A DNA stretch of 64,000 bases from Ancistrus triradiatus (lineage: Eukaryota; Chordata; Actinopteri; Siluriformes; Loricariidae), in assembly GCA_025084515.1 (NCBI GenBank), contig JAJAGP010000343.1:248001-312000 (forward strand). Direction: 5' to 3'. Shown here one piece after another: positions 1 to 10,930 of the stretch (position 1 is the stretch's first letter; every line of letters starts with the position of its first letter). The notes under the pieces were generated by a model that ran no database searches, was not told the origin of the DNA, and saw only the letters and a list, made by a program, of their open reading frames with translations. Made by a program: the position numbers and the translations under genes.

Positions 1-299
1 GCAACCCCACGGGAGACAGAAGACAGCAACCCATCGTCTCTGATCACCATAAGACTCTTTGACTATGAACCCCCAGCTCTGCCCTTAGTCTAAGGCAAGG
101 ATGCACAAGTCAAGATCACAAGGACCGAAGCCCAGTTCAGCCAGACTGCCCAACCGACACTCTCGGCTAACGGACAAGGCAGGCAGGCCAGACATGACTC
201 CAGACTTCGGCCCTAGTGACCCAAGCCATGCATCCCGGTCTAAATCTATTCAAAAGTTTGCGTAAATAAGTATGTCTTTAGCCTAGACTTAAAAATTTC
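1..299. other. No gene recognised
   Basis: GC-richer than what follows and free of a convincing reading frame or known repeat motif. It could be the flank of a transposon truncated by the window edge. Confidence 0.3.
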
Positions 300-702
300 T
301 CAATTGTTATTGAATTTCGACATGATGTGTAGCTTTTAAAGATCTTTTGGTGTATTTTACTTTGTCTGGAAGGTCCTATTTTTAAGTGATGTCCTGATTG
401 AGAACAGGTGTGGCAATAATCAGACCTGGGTGTGGCTAGAGACAGTGAATTCAGGTGTGATAAACTATAGTTAAGTTATGTTTTAACAAGGGACAATCAC
501 TTTTTCACACAGGGCCATGTAGGTTTGGATTTTTTTTCCCCCTTAATAATAAACACCGTCATTTAAAAACTGCATTTTGTGTTTACTTGTGTTGTCTTTG
601 ACTAATATTTAAATTGGTTTGATGTTCCAAAACACTGAAGTGTGACAAACAAGCCAAAAAATAAGAAAACAGGAAAAGGGCAAACACTTTTTCACACCAC
701 TG
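300..702 (+). mobile_element. Tc1-like element, 3' terminal fragment
   Basis: The segment ends in CTTTTTCACACCACTG followed by TA, the end of a common fish Tc1-like family whose ends read CAGTGGTGTGAAAAAG. Upstream it has the AT-rich untranslated 3' part of such elements; no transposase remains. It abuts the next Tc1 element with only TATA between, so one element landed at the end of the other. The left limit is approximate. Confidence 0.6.
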
Positions 703-706
703 TATA

Positions 707-2232
707 CAGTTGTATGAAAAAGTTTGGGCACCCCTGATCATTTTCATGATTTTAGTTTATAAATCATTGGTTGTTCAGATCAGCAACTTGAGTTAAATAT
801 ATCATATAGCAGATGAACACAGTGATATTTGAGAAGTGAAATGAAGTTTATAGGATTTACAGAAAGTGTGCAGTAATTATTCAAACAAAATTAGGCAGGT
901 GCATAAATTTGGGCACCCCAACAGAAAAAAAATGCATCAATATTTAGTAGATCCTCCTTTTGTAGAAATAACAGCCGCTAAACGCTTCCTACAGCTTCCA
1001 GTCTGGATTCTGGTTGAAGGTGCTTTGGACCATTCTTCTTTAGAAACATCTCCAGTTCAGTCAGGTTTGATGGTTTCCGAGCATGGACAGCTCACATTTG
1101 TCTAGGGACTGAGATGGCCATTCCAGAATGTTGTACTGGTTCCTCTGCATGAATGCCTTAGTAGATTTTGAGCAGGGTTTTGGGTCGTTGGCCTCGGTGC
1201 AACTTTGTCACTGATTCTTGAACATTGTTCTCAAGAATCTGGAGATATTAACTGGAATATGCGATCCTCAACTTTAACAAGATTCCTAGTACCTGCACTG
1301 GCCACACAGTCCCGCAGCCTGATGGAACCGCTACCAAATTTTACTGTGGGTAGCAAATGTTTGTCTTGGGATGTGTGCCGCTCCTTGTTATGTCCAAATA
1401 ACTCAATTTTAGTTTCATCAGTACACAGCACTTTATTCCAAAATGAAGCTGGATTGTCCAAATGTGCTGTAGCACACCTCAAGTGACTGTGGCGTGTCTG
1501 CAGAAAAGGCTTCTTCTGCATTACTCTCCCATACAGCCTCTCCTTGTGCAAAGTGTGCTGTATAGTTGAACGATGATTAGTGACACCATCTGCAGCAAGA
1601 TGAGGTTGTAGGTCTTTGAAGGTGGTCTGTGGCTTGACTATGACTGTTCTCACCATCCTTCGCCTCTGCCTATCTGAGATTCTTCTTGGTCTGCCACTTC
1701 GGGAGTTCCTTAACTAGAACTGTGTCTGTGGTCTTCCATTGCGTCACTATGTTCCTCACAGTGGAAACTGACAGCTGAAATCTCTGAGAGAGCTTTTCCC
1801 TTTCCCTGAACCATGATGTTAACAACCTTTGTTTTCAGCATTTGAGATTTGTTGTGAGGCTCCCATGTTGCAACTCTTCAGAGGAAGATGCAAAAAGAGG
1901 AGAAAAACTTCCATTGGCCACCTTAAACACTTTTTCATAGTTGGATTCACTTGTGTATGTAGATCAAGGGTCAATGAGCCAATGTTCCAATAATTAGTGC
2001 TAAAGGTATTCAAATGACAAGGGTGCCCAAATTTATGCACCTTCCTAATTTTGTTTGAATAATTACTGCACACTTTCTGTAAAACCTATAAACTTAATTT
2101 CACTTCTCAAATATCACGGTGTTCATCTGCTATATGGTATATTTACCTGAAATTGCTGAGCTGGACAACCAATGATTTATAAAGAAAAATCATGAAAATT
2201 TTCAGGGGTGCCCAAACTTTTTCATACGACTG
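707..2232 (-). mobile_element. Tc1-like transposon, family A, near full length
   Basis: The ends are CAGTTGTATGAAAAAGTTTG and its inverted copy finishing CATACGACTG at 2232, both flanked by TA. The inverted terminal repeats are long, about 210 bp, and imperfect, with internal repeats around GTGCATAAATTTGGGCACC. The transposase lies on the minus strand. Length about 1.5 kb fits Tc1 elements. Confidence 0.9.
1231..1656 (-). pseudogene. Degenerate Tc1 transposase of family A
   Basis: The minus-strand frame keeps recognisable Tc1 transposase: a helix-turn-helix-like part (STIQHTLHKERLYGRVMQKK), FWNKVLCTDETKIELFGHN with the first catalytic Asp in TDE, and LLPTVKFGSGSI. The second Asp (QxDNDPKH) and the Glu (SPDLNPIE) are not in this frame. 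The N-terminal paired-like domain is present only as fragments further right (up to about 1815) in other frames. The copy is about 140 codons against about 340 for an intact transposase, so it is dead. Confidence 0.8.
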
Positions 2233-2251
2233 TAAATTGGTTATACAGTGT

Positions 2252-2387
2252 ATAAACAACAACAATGTTTAAATGGGTTCTCTTTATCTACTTTTAGGAC
2301 ATGTGTGAAAATCGGATGATGTTTTAGGTCATATTTATGTAGAATGTAGAAACTTCTAAAGGGTTCACAAACTTTCAAGCACAACTG
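2252..2387 (+). mobile_element. Solo 3' terminal repeat of Tc1 family B
   Basis: Contains the family B outer end: TTCTCTTTATCTACTTTTAG, the GATGATGTTTTAGGTCATAT block and the terminus TTTCAAGCACAACTG followed by TA. No transposase is attached, so this is a terminal fragment only. Confidence 0.75.
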
Positions 2388-2971
2388 TATGTAATGCTTA
2401 AGGGGACAATAGAGAAACAACGTCTATGATTTGTAAAATGTGTTTTTCGTACTCTTGAAACTAAATGAAATATATGATGTCCTTTCGAATAACATAACAT
2501 ATTATACATAATTTCTTTCATTTGAATTTTATAGGAGTCTAATACAAGGAGAAGCAATTTCCACAGCACATTTAAAGAGGAGCTGAAAATTGACAAAAAG
2601 TGTACTCTGCATGTAAATTTGGTACTCAGAGTGATGCCAGAAATACACAGGTATTTTACTTTCTCTATGTTTAGTGTTTTTGACTACAGTCTCCAGAGGA
2701 AAAGAAATTACAAGAGAATTATGATACGCAAGTCCTGGAAAGCCATTGTACTGCAGAGTTTAGTGTTATACTTCAACACACCAACTTCTACTCAGACACT
2801 AATTACCAGTGCCTGTTGCCTTTATTGTCTACATATGTTGGGCTATGGTGGATTTACACCAGTATGAACCAAACTAGAATATAAAAACTAAGTAGCTTTT
2901 TGATGCCATGTATACCATATACATATTGGTGTATGTAATGTATATTTTTTTTAAAAATTGTTTAATATTTA

Positions 2972-4180
2972 CAGTGGTGCTTGAAGTTTGTGACATTACA
3001 TTTTGCTATATTTCTGTATAAAATAAGACACTAAAAAACATCATTCAGATTTTCAACATGTCATAAAAGTAGATAAAGAGAACCCAGTTTTAAACAAATG
3101 ATCAAAACAGTATTACTTGGTCATTTATTATTGAGGAAATGATAGAATATTACATATTAGTGAGTGGCAAAAGTATGTGAACCTCAAGGATTAACAGTTA
3201 ATTTGAGGTGAAATTAGAGTCAGGTGTTTTCAATCAATGGGATGACAATCAGGTGTGAGTGGGCATCCTGTTTATTTAAAGAACAGGGATCTATCAAAGT
3301 CTGCTCTTCACAACACGTTTGTGGAAGTGCATCATGGCACGAACAAAGGAGATTTCCGAGGACCTCAGAAAAAGAGTTGTTGATGCTCATCAGGCTGGAA
3401 AAGGTTACAAAACCATCTCTAAAGAGTTTGGACTCCACCAATCCACAGTCAGGCAGATTGTGTAAAAATGGAGGAAATTCAAGACCATTGTTACCCTCCC
3501 CAGGAGTGGTCGAACAACAAAGATCACTCCAAGAGCAAGGCGTGTAATAGTTGGTGAGGTCACAAGGAACCCCAGGATAACTTCTAAGCAACTGAAGGCC
3601 TCTCTCACGTTGGCTAATGTTAATGTTCATGAGTCCACCATCAGAAGAACACTGAACAACAATGGTGTGCATTACAGTGTTGCAAGGAGAAAGCCACTGC
3701 TCTCCAAAAATAACATCGTCTGCAGTTTGCTAAAGATCACATGGGCAAGCCAGAAGGCTATTGGAAGAATGCTTTGTGGACGGATAGAACTTTGTGGACC
3801 AAAATAGAACTTTTTGGTTTAAAAGAAAAGCATTGGAGAAAAGCATGATTGGAGAAAGGAAAACACGGCATTCCAGCATAAGAACCTTAACCCATCTGTG
3901 AAACATGGTTTTGACTGGTTTTGCTGCATCTGGATCAGGACGGCTTGCCATTATTGATGGAACAATAAATTCTGAATTATATCAGAGAATTCTGAAGGAA
4001 AATGTCAGGACATCTGCCCGTGAACTGAATCTCAAGAGAAGGTGGGTCATGCAGCAAGACAACGACCCTAAGCACACAAGTCGTTCTACCAAAGAATGGT
4101 TAAAGAAGAATAAAGTTAATGTTTTGGAATGGCCATGTTCGAATGCTGTGGAAAGACCTGAAGCGAGCAGTTAATGTAAC
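2972..4180 (+). mobile_element. Tc1-like family B copy 1, 5' part joined to unrelated sequence
   Basis: It starts CAGTGGTGCTTGAAGTTTG after TA and has the family B 5' repeat, leader and transposase region. Homology stops near 4180, where the 3' end should continue, and is replaced by a non-Tc1 segment shared with copy 2. No matching 3' terminal repeat is present before the next element at 5844. Confidence 0.85.
3334..4174 (+). pseudogene. Family B Tc1 transposase, frameshifted
   Basis: The ATG at 3334 begins MARTKEISEDLRKRVVDAHQ, the paired-like DNA-binding domain. The frame is lost several times: an early stop (TAA) replaces the Tyr codon in IVYKW, and small indels and a local repeat (GAACTTTGTGGACCAAAATAG) break the region around the first catalytic Asp. 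The 3905-4174 part is open and keeps LNLKRRWVMQQDNDPKHTSR with the second catalytic Asp and NKVNVLEWP, then runs out before SPDLNPIE. The third catalytic residue is therefore missing. Confidence 0.85.
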
Positions 4181-4365
4181 CTCCAACATGGCAAAATATC
4201 CAAAGTACCAGCATGATATTGAGCTTCAGCAGTGTACTTCTTAACATGGTTTAATATTCTAAAACAATGGCTTATGAACCTTTCTTAAATACAGTGTATT
4301 CCACCTGGTGGTCATAAATAGCCTGTCCTGCTGAAACTATGAACGTGTGGTCCAAAGGGAAAGTA
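4179..4365 (+). repeat. Non-Tc1 segment shared with 7317-7497
   Basis: From ACCTCCAACATGGCAAAA to CCAAAGGGAAAGTA the sequence is closely repeated at 7317-7497. In both places it follows the same Tc1 position (GACCTGAAGC-AGCAGTT-ATGT). The tail CTGCTGAAACTATGAACGTG is also present in inverted form at 4441-4477. It is not Tc1 sequence and its origin is unknown. Confidence 0.75.
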
Positions 4366-4670
4366 ATACATTTTATATTAAGTTTTTTTCTTCCCATACT
4401 AATTATAAGTTAAAAAAAAACCTTAACACAGATAATGATTACTTTCCCTTTGCACAACATGTTCATTATTTCAGCAGTAGAGAGTACGTATGAGCAGTAG
4501 TAACTGAGATAAGTTTGGTGTGTCTAGATCAATGCTTTAGTATGTTAAGCCACGTTAAGGTTTTTACTTACAATAGGCTTAAGTGGGAAGAAAAAAGCTT
4601 AAATAATAATTATGGTTGAAGTTGAAATAGAAAAAAATAAGACAATCCTCATACTTAAACATTTAACACA

Positions 4671-5530
4671 ATGTTTCACCATTTTGATGATTTGATGATA
4701 CCAAACCCAAAAGTGGCCTCTGTTGATGGCCAAATTAACATACTGTTATCTCTCTCCAAATATTGCAGTTACAGAGCTGCAACAGAAGAAAACATGAAAG
4801 CAAATGTTTCTTCCATCCAGTGGAGAACAGAATCAAAGCATCAGGAATTAAAAAGCAAAGCTGGAGAAATAAAAAACTATCCCCTACAAATCCAAATTAC
4901 AGTAAAACAAAATGGAGAAATTGTTGAAGGATCTGTTGGAGATTTTTCAGAGCCAACTGAAATCTTGGACACAATTCACACCAGATTTGTCCATGCTGGT
5001 GGAAGAGAATGTCAGAGAGCTTTGGTATAATCTCTCCATTGAAAAACAAAAGGCTCATCTGCTTTCTGAGCACAACTATGTGCCAGATCAATATTTGACT
5101 TGTTCAAGACTTTTAGCCTTCTGTGACTTCAGTACATTTCTTGGGTAACACACACTGTAGACCTACTGACAGCTATGGTAAGGGTTTTCCAGATGGAGTT
5201 TGAGCATGCTTCAAAGAGAAGTATATAGGCTTGTAATTCAAGGAAAGGATATTCCTACTGCTGAGCATTTGCTCAGTGCATTGGCAAATGGTGGACTTCA
5301 GTGTATTACACTGATGAATACAGTGTGGAAAACATCTTTAAAAATGGAACGGGTTCTTCAAATTTGCATATTCACAAAGTAGTCACTGTAGCAAAAGGAA
5401 AGATCATCTACCATGTTCTCAGCTGCAGTTGCTTCAGCAGATTATTGTGTGCTTATGAGAGAAAACTGGAATTCAGTTCAAAAACAACCAGACAGAAATA
5501 GAATTGGATCATCCAAATTTCACTGGTTAG
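4671..5530 (+). pseudogene. Unidentified coding-like remnant, frameshifted
   Basis: The plus strand holds a chain of open segments in shifting frames: 4671-4985 (MFHHFDDLMIPNPKVASVDG onward), then from about 4940 another frame with MLVEENVRELWYNLSIEKQK and LLSEHNYVPDQYLTCSRLLA to 5148, then 5200-5330 (MLQREVYRLVIQGKDIPTAE) and 5301-5501 (VYYTDEYSVENIFKNGTGSS). Composition is protein-like, with charged and hydrophobic residues mixed and overlapping frames handing over at likely indels. I do not recognise the family. It could be a captured host gene fragment, a processed pseudogene or the remnant of another mobile element. It sits between two Tc1 family B copies and downstream of the shared segment. 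Confidence 0.45.
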
Positions 5531-6180
5531 TGATGTGCTTTGACATATGATGAAGACCTTTAGCCAGAAGTCATTCTGGAGGTGAGTAAAACCATTAAAG
5601 TGAATGCATCAGAAGGAAGTGAACTAGTTCTTCTGACCATGTTTTGTCTGAGGGAATCATGAGAATTACAACTAATCCAGAACCAGTTATCTCACTGCTT
5701 GGAAAGATCAACAAAGACACAGGAATCAGAAACTTGATGGACTATTTTAAAGAAAAATATTATAACAATTCATTTGAGTCGTTTTAAGTCACATGTTTTT
5801 GTTTTACCAAACTGACACAACAGTGATTAAATAAGACATCATACAGTTGTCCTTGAAAGTTTGCGAACCCTTTTGAATTTTCTATATTTTTGCATAAATA
5901 TGACCTAAAGCATCGTCAGATTTGGACACAAGTCCTAACAATAGATGAAGAGAACCCAGTTAAACAAATGAGTCAAAAATATTATATTTGGTCATTTATT
6001 TATTGAGAAAAATTATCCAATATTGCAAAAGTATGTGAACCTCTAGGAATAGCAGTTAATTTGAAGGTGAAATTAGAGTCAGGTGTTTTCAATCAATGGG
6101 ATGACAATCAGGTGTGAGTGGGCACCCTGTTTTATTTAATGAACAGGGATCTATCAAAGTCATGTTTGTGGAAGTGTATC

Positions 6181-7042
6181 ATGGCACGAACAAAGGAGAT
6201 TTCTGAGGACCTCAGAAAAAGAGCTCTTGATGCTCATCAAGCTAGAAAAGGTTACAAAATCATCTCTAAAGAGTTTGGACTTCACCAATCCACAATCAGA
6301 CAGATTGTGTACAAATGGAGGAAATTCAAGACCATTGTTACCCTCCCCAGGAGTGGTCCAACAAACAAAGATCAACAAACAAAGATCACTCCAAGAGCAA
6401 GGCGTGTAATAGTTAGCGAGGTCACAAAGGGTAACTTCTAAGAAACTGAAGGCCTCTCTCACATTGGCTAATGTTAATGTTCATGAGTCCACTATCAGAA
6501 GAACACTGAACAACAATGGTGTGCATGGCAGGATTGCAAGGAGAAAGCCACTGCTCTCCAAAAAGAATATTGCTGCTCATCTGCAGTTTGCTAAAGATTA
6601 TGTGGACAAACCAGAAGGCTACTGGAAGAATGTTTTGTGGACGGATGAGACAAAAATTGAACTTTTTGGTTTAAAAGAAAAGTGTTATATTTGGAGAAAG
6701 GAAAACACTGCATTCCAGCATAAGTACGTTATGCCATCTGTGAAACATGGTGGTGGTAATAACATGGTTTGGACCTGTTTTGCTGCATCTGGGCCAGGAC
6801 GGCTTGCCGTCATTGATGGAACAATGAATTTTGAATTATATGAGAGAATTCTAAAGGAAAATGTCAAGATGTCTGTTCATGAACTGAATCTCAAGAGAAG
6901 GTGGGTCATGCAGCAAGACAACAACCCTAAGCACACAAGTCATTTTACCAAAGAATGGTCAAAGAAGAATAAAGTTAATGTTTTGGAATGGCCAAGTCCA
7001 AGTCCTGACCTTAATCCAATGGAAATTTTTGGAAGGACCTGA
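6181..7042 (+). pseudogene. Family B Tc1 transposase, best-preserved copy, one main frameshift
   Basis: ATG at 6181 gives MARTKEISEDLRKRALDAHQ, the paired-like domain with STIRQIVYKWRKF and the GRPR-like hook region. A short tandem duplication (ACAAACAAAGATCA) alters the linker, and an 8-bp loss near 6430 (CACAAAGGGTAACTTC) shifts the frame. The 6464-7042 frame then gives the second HTH (HESTIRRTLNNNGVHGRIAR) and the catalytic domain: WTDETKIELFG (first Asp), WVMQQDNNPKHTSH (second Asp), SPDLNPMEIFGRT (Glu). All three DDE residues are readable, but the protein cannot be made in one frame and the C-terminus is lost. Confidence 0.9.
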
Positions 7043-7158
7043 AGTGGGACGTTAATGTGATCAAACCCACCAATATCCCAGAATTGAAGCTGTTCTGTAT
7101 GGAGAAATGGGTTTCTCCAAGTTTCTCCAAGTCGGTGTGCAGGACTGATCAACAGTTA

Positions 7159-7275
7159 CAGTGGGGCAAAAAAGTATTTAGTCAGCCACTGATTGTGCAA
7201 GTTCTCCTACTTAGAAACATGAGAGAGGTCTGTAGTTTTCATCATAGTACACTTCAACTTTGAGAGAAAATGAAA
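7159..7275 (+). mobile_element. Tc1 family C terminal repeat inside family B copy 2
   Basis: CAGTGGGGCAAAAAAGTATT through CTTCAACTTTGAGAGAAAAT matches the outer 115 bp of family C, seen in full at 41098-42690. It interrupts the family B sequence after GATCAACAGTTA. No other part of family C follows. Confidence 0.85.
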
Positions 7276-7316
7276 TTGAAATGTTGTGGAAGGACCTGAA
7301 GCAAGCAGTTTATGTG

Positions 7317-7497
7317 ACCTCCAACATGGCAAAACATCCAAAGTACCAGCATGATATTGAGCTTCAGCAGTGTACTCCTTAACATGGTTTAATATTCTAA
7401 AACAATGGCCTATGAACACTAAACCTCTCTTAAATACTACTGGTCATAAATAGCCTGTCCTGCTGAAATGATGAACATGTGGTCCAAAGGGAAAGTA
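7317..7497 (+). repeat. Second copy of the non-Tc1 segment at 4179-4365
   Basis: Matches 4179-4365 from ACCTCCAACATGGCAAAA to CCAAAGGGAAAGTA with small indels. After it the family B sequence resumes (AAAGAAGAATTAAGTTAATG). Confidence 0.75.
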
Positions 7498-7980
7498 CCG
7501 GTTATAAGTAAAGAAGAATTAAGTTAATGTTTTGGAATGGCCAAGTCAAAGTCCTGACCTTAATCCAATCAAAATGTTGTGGAAGGACCTGAAGTGAGCA
7601 GTTAATGTGAGGAAACCCACCAACATCCCAGAATTGAAGTTCTTCTGTACGGAGGAATGGGCTAAAATTCCTCCAAGCCTGTGTGCAGGACTGATCAACA
7701 GTTACAGCAAACGTTTAGTTGCAGTTATTGCTGCACAGGGGGGTCACACCAGATACTGAAAGCAAAGGTTTACATACTTTTGCCACTCACTAATATGTAA
7801 TATTGGATCATTTTCCGCAATAAATAAATGACCAAGTATAATATTTTTGTGTCATTTGTTTAGCTGGATTCTCTTTATCTTTTTTTTAGGACTTGTGTTA
7901 AAATCTGATGATGTTTTAGATCATATTTATGTAGAAATGTAGAAAATTCTAAAGGGTTCGCAAACTGTCAAGCAACACTG

Positions 7981-8929
7981 TTAATGTCAGGAACACTGTT
8001 TTTTTTTTTTTATTGGGTTGCATTTTCCATACCTCTCCAACTCTTTTCTGATTTGAGGTTGTATAAACAAATCATATTTTTACCTGGTACTATATAACAA
8101 TTACATAATACGCTCAAGATTTTGAAATGTGTGTTGTAGTTGAAGTGCAGCACTTCATTTAAGTCTGAAATTACAAATATTTTGTTTGTAACATAGCTGA
8201 CAAACGGATCTGTCCTAAGGTAATTACTGAATATATTGCACTAATAAGCACATCTCTTAAAAAACTAAGAACAATATTATTATACAGTATAATATAATTA
8301 TTTAAAAAATAGTATGTAAAAAGAAACAAATTATTTAGTACTTTCTGGTTGCTGCCAGGTATACCACTAATTTAGAATGGCCTATATTATCTTTTGCACA
8401 GCTTTACACACCTTGTTGTTATGTCTGTACAGGGCAGAAGATGTTCATGATCCCACAATGTTCTGTATTTCATGACCATTTTTTGTGTTTGTGGTTTAAG
8501 AGAGTACAATTTATGGCTGAAGCAATTTTCAGCTTCAGCACTTGGATAGAGAACCTGAAAATTGACAACAGCAATTTCAATTTTGAAGGTACATGTGATA
8601 AATGTTAGACCAGGGGGTCCCAACAATAATCCTGAGAACCACTGCCATACAGAGCCTAATGTTTTCCTTCATGTTGTTCCACAATTCCTTTCCACCTCTG
8701 GCTGATATTCTCGTCCTTCAAAAGCAGAACTGTTGAGATGAGTGTGAATGTGCCATTATCATTTTACTGTTTTAAACACAACCAAATATAAAAGCTTGCT
8801 CTATCAAATAACTGGGTTGATGTAAAGGCAGGTTAAAAGTCATATTGCATCATGTTGGTACATAGGAACTCCATACTGAGGTCACTTCGTCAATGTATTT
8901 GTGGCACTTTTATCTGGACCTTATTATCT
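7981..8929. other. No gene recognised
   Basis: AT-rich sequence with a poly-T run near 7998-8010. A minus-strand open frame at 8387-8626 is not protein-like. I see no repeat family that I can name. Confidence 0.3.
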
Positions 8930-9812
8930 ATTATCTTTTGCTTCTTTTATGTACATTTCTATTTATAATTTCTAGATTAGATTATTGTAATTACTGATAA
9001 CCCTAAGCAGTAAATACATTAGTTATGTTCAGAATTTAACCATGGCAGTTTTAAGGAAAATTCTAACTCCTATTTTAAAATCTTTACACTAGCTTCCAAA
9101 CATATATCTTTTTGTTTTAAAGTTAATATTATTATTATGGCCATTTTTTTTACATAATTTTAATGCTACTACATCAACATACAAGCAAGACCTTGTAATG
9201 TCACATGAACCAAGATTGCATTCTTACATTTGTTACTTTTCACTTAAACCAGGCTTGACACTACATGTAAATGAGAATGAACGTGATCCCTGTGCGTGGA
9301 ACAAGCCACCAGCAATAACTCTGAATTATTTGTCCTTTATTGCTTCAGAAATGACTAGTCATTGACTTATCTTCAAGAAGAACAAGTTGTTATGAAGCCT
9401 AAATATTATTATTCTGAAGGAAGGTTCTTGTTTTCACAGCCAATTTTCTTTGGTGAAAAACTGGTTGAGAACCACTCCTCTAGATTGATGCTTTTGATGC
9501 CAGTCTGACATTCTGGAGCTACCATCACAAACCTGTATCTGGAAATCATTTGCACTTTGTATACAATTTCATTAATTTAAACAGATCAAATGAAGACATT
9601 TTGAGAAGAATGTAGGTTGGAATGTATATAGGGTTGAGACTAAAATGTACTGGAAGGCAACTCTACATAAAGTATATTGAATAATTATTCATCTGACAGA
9701 AGATGCCTTTTAAGTGCTTAATGTCATAAGGAAACATTCATTGTGTTTGACTATTTTCTGAATGTTATGTGTTCTGTGAAAAGTGTTATACAAATTAAAT
9801 TGAATTAAAATT
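8930..9812 (+). mobile_element. LINE remnant (L2/Rex-like), 3' end
   Basis: Degenerate plus-strand translation keeps the usual order of the C-terminal end of an L2-type reverse transcriptase: LDxxIV near 8975 (for LDYCN), ILTPILKSLH-like near 9055, then WNKPPAI near 9300 (for LWNSLPxxI). The segment ends with the fish LINE tail pattern GTTATACAAATTAAATTGAATTAAA. Frames are full of stops. Limits and clade are approximate. Confidence 0.5.
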
Positions 9813-10669
9813 CCATAACCACGAACATGCAGTTCACTGAAGCAAAGTGAAAAATACAAGCCAATATGTTTCTGAGTTCTGCCATGGATCAGCTGAGGAT
9901 TCAGTTACCTAAAGAATGTTAATACTTTACATACTTTTACATCTCCTACAGGAGTCTGTAATAACATACAGTATATCAGCAAGAACTGTCACAATGACTA
10001 GTACATAGCAAAAAGATTATGTAATCAAATACAAAACTTCATGGCACTGATTGGTTATCTGTATTTCTGAGTCTTCCTGTCGCATCCTCCTGATATTAAT
10101 TTGATACACCTTAATAAGGATTTTATCTTTATCACGAGAACCATTTTTGATGTATGCTAAATTAATTTTCTCTTTATTTCTCCCTAATTTCCTCTGATCA
10201 TTACTGGTTTCTGACCTTTTTTGTCACTTGAAGCAAAGCCCAAAGAATTACTCTTCAAGCACATACAAGCTTATTTTCCTGAATACATTTGTACTTGCAC
10301 TAGCTGCAATGTATCAACTGCAGCATACAGAAAAAACAGAGAAAAATGAATTATCAGAGTACCTAAAATACCACAAGATACCGTAGACAGGTGTGGATAT
10401 CAGCATGGATATCAATTGGGATGAGAATTCTGGGTTGAAGCCCCAAATCTTTCAATAGCAGTCCTAAAATATTTATACATTCACGATTTATCAGAATGAT
10501 GCACTTTGCTGACTCAATTTACTGAAAATGTATGACACTGAAGCAGTCAGAGTACTGTCAGGACCTCCCTGGAGATCTAACCTTTCACACTCACACATCA
10601 TGTTCCTGTTCAGCTGTCCTGTTCAGTCTAAGGAGTGTGGACATCTCCCAATATCTACTGTTTTCTGCC

Positions 10670-10707
10670 TAAGGCAAGGCAAGGCAAGGGCAAGGGCAAG
10701 GGCAAGG
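10670..10707 (+). repeat. (GGCAAG)n microsatellite
   Basis: Tandem AAGGC units change into AAGGGC units: GGCAAGGCAAGGCAAGGGCA and further copies. Confidence 0.85.
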
Positions 10708-10747
10708 ACTATTAACGTAGTAATAGTGGTATAGAAACGATAATGAC

Positions 10748-10930
10748 ATTATCTACTTTAAGAAGACACGGTGAAACAAGTGGTTAATGCTGTCACCTCA
10801 CAGTTCCAAAGATCTTCAGTGTAATTTGTATTCAAGGCACCGCCTGTGTGGAGTTTGTACTACCCATATCTGTGTGGGATTTACATTTACATTTAATCAT
10901 TCAGAGGAAGCTCTTATCCAGAGCAAATTC
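10748..10930 (+). mobile_element. SINE fragments (DANA/V-SINE-like, then a second SINE tail)
   Basis: GTGGTTAATGCTGTCACCTC and GTGTGGAGTTTGTACTAC are degenerate DANA-like blocks. They run into TTACATTTAATCATTCAGAG and AGCTCTTATCCAGAGCAA, the tail of the other SINE family seen in full at 35899 and 63735. Confidence 0.6.

Larger units (their letters stand above)
5844..7980 (+). mobile_element. Tc1-like family B copy 2, composite, 2.1 kb
   Basis: The left end is CAGTTGTCCTTGAAAGTTTG, the right end GTCAAGCAACACTG. It is longer than a normal 1.6-kb family B element because a family C terminal repeat (7159-7275) and the shared non-Tc1 segment (7317-7497) lie inside. The part around GAATGGCCAAGTCxAAGTCCTGACC and GTTGTGGAAGGACCTGAAG occurs twice, as expected from recombination between partial copies. 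Confidence 0.85.

Noticed and set aside
4671..5148. A functional single-exon host gene
   Set aside because: The frame is broken at about 4980 and again after 5148, and the stretch lies within a Tc1 composite; kept only as an unidentified remnant.
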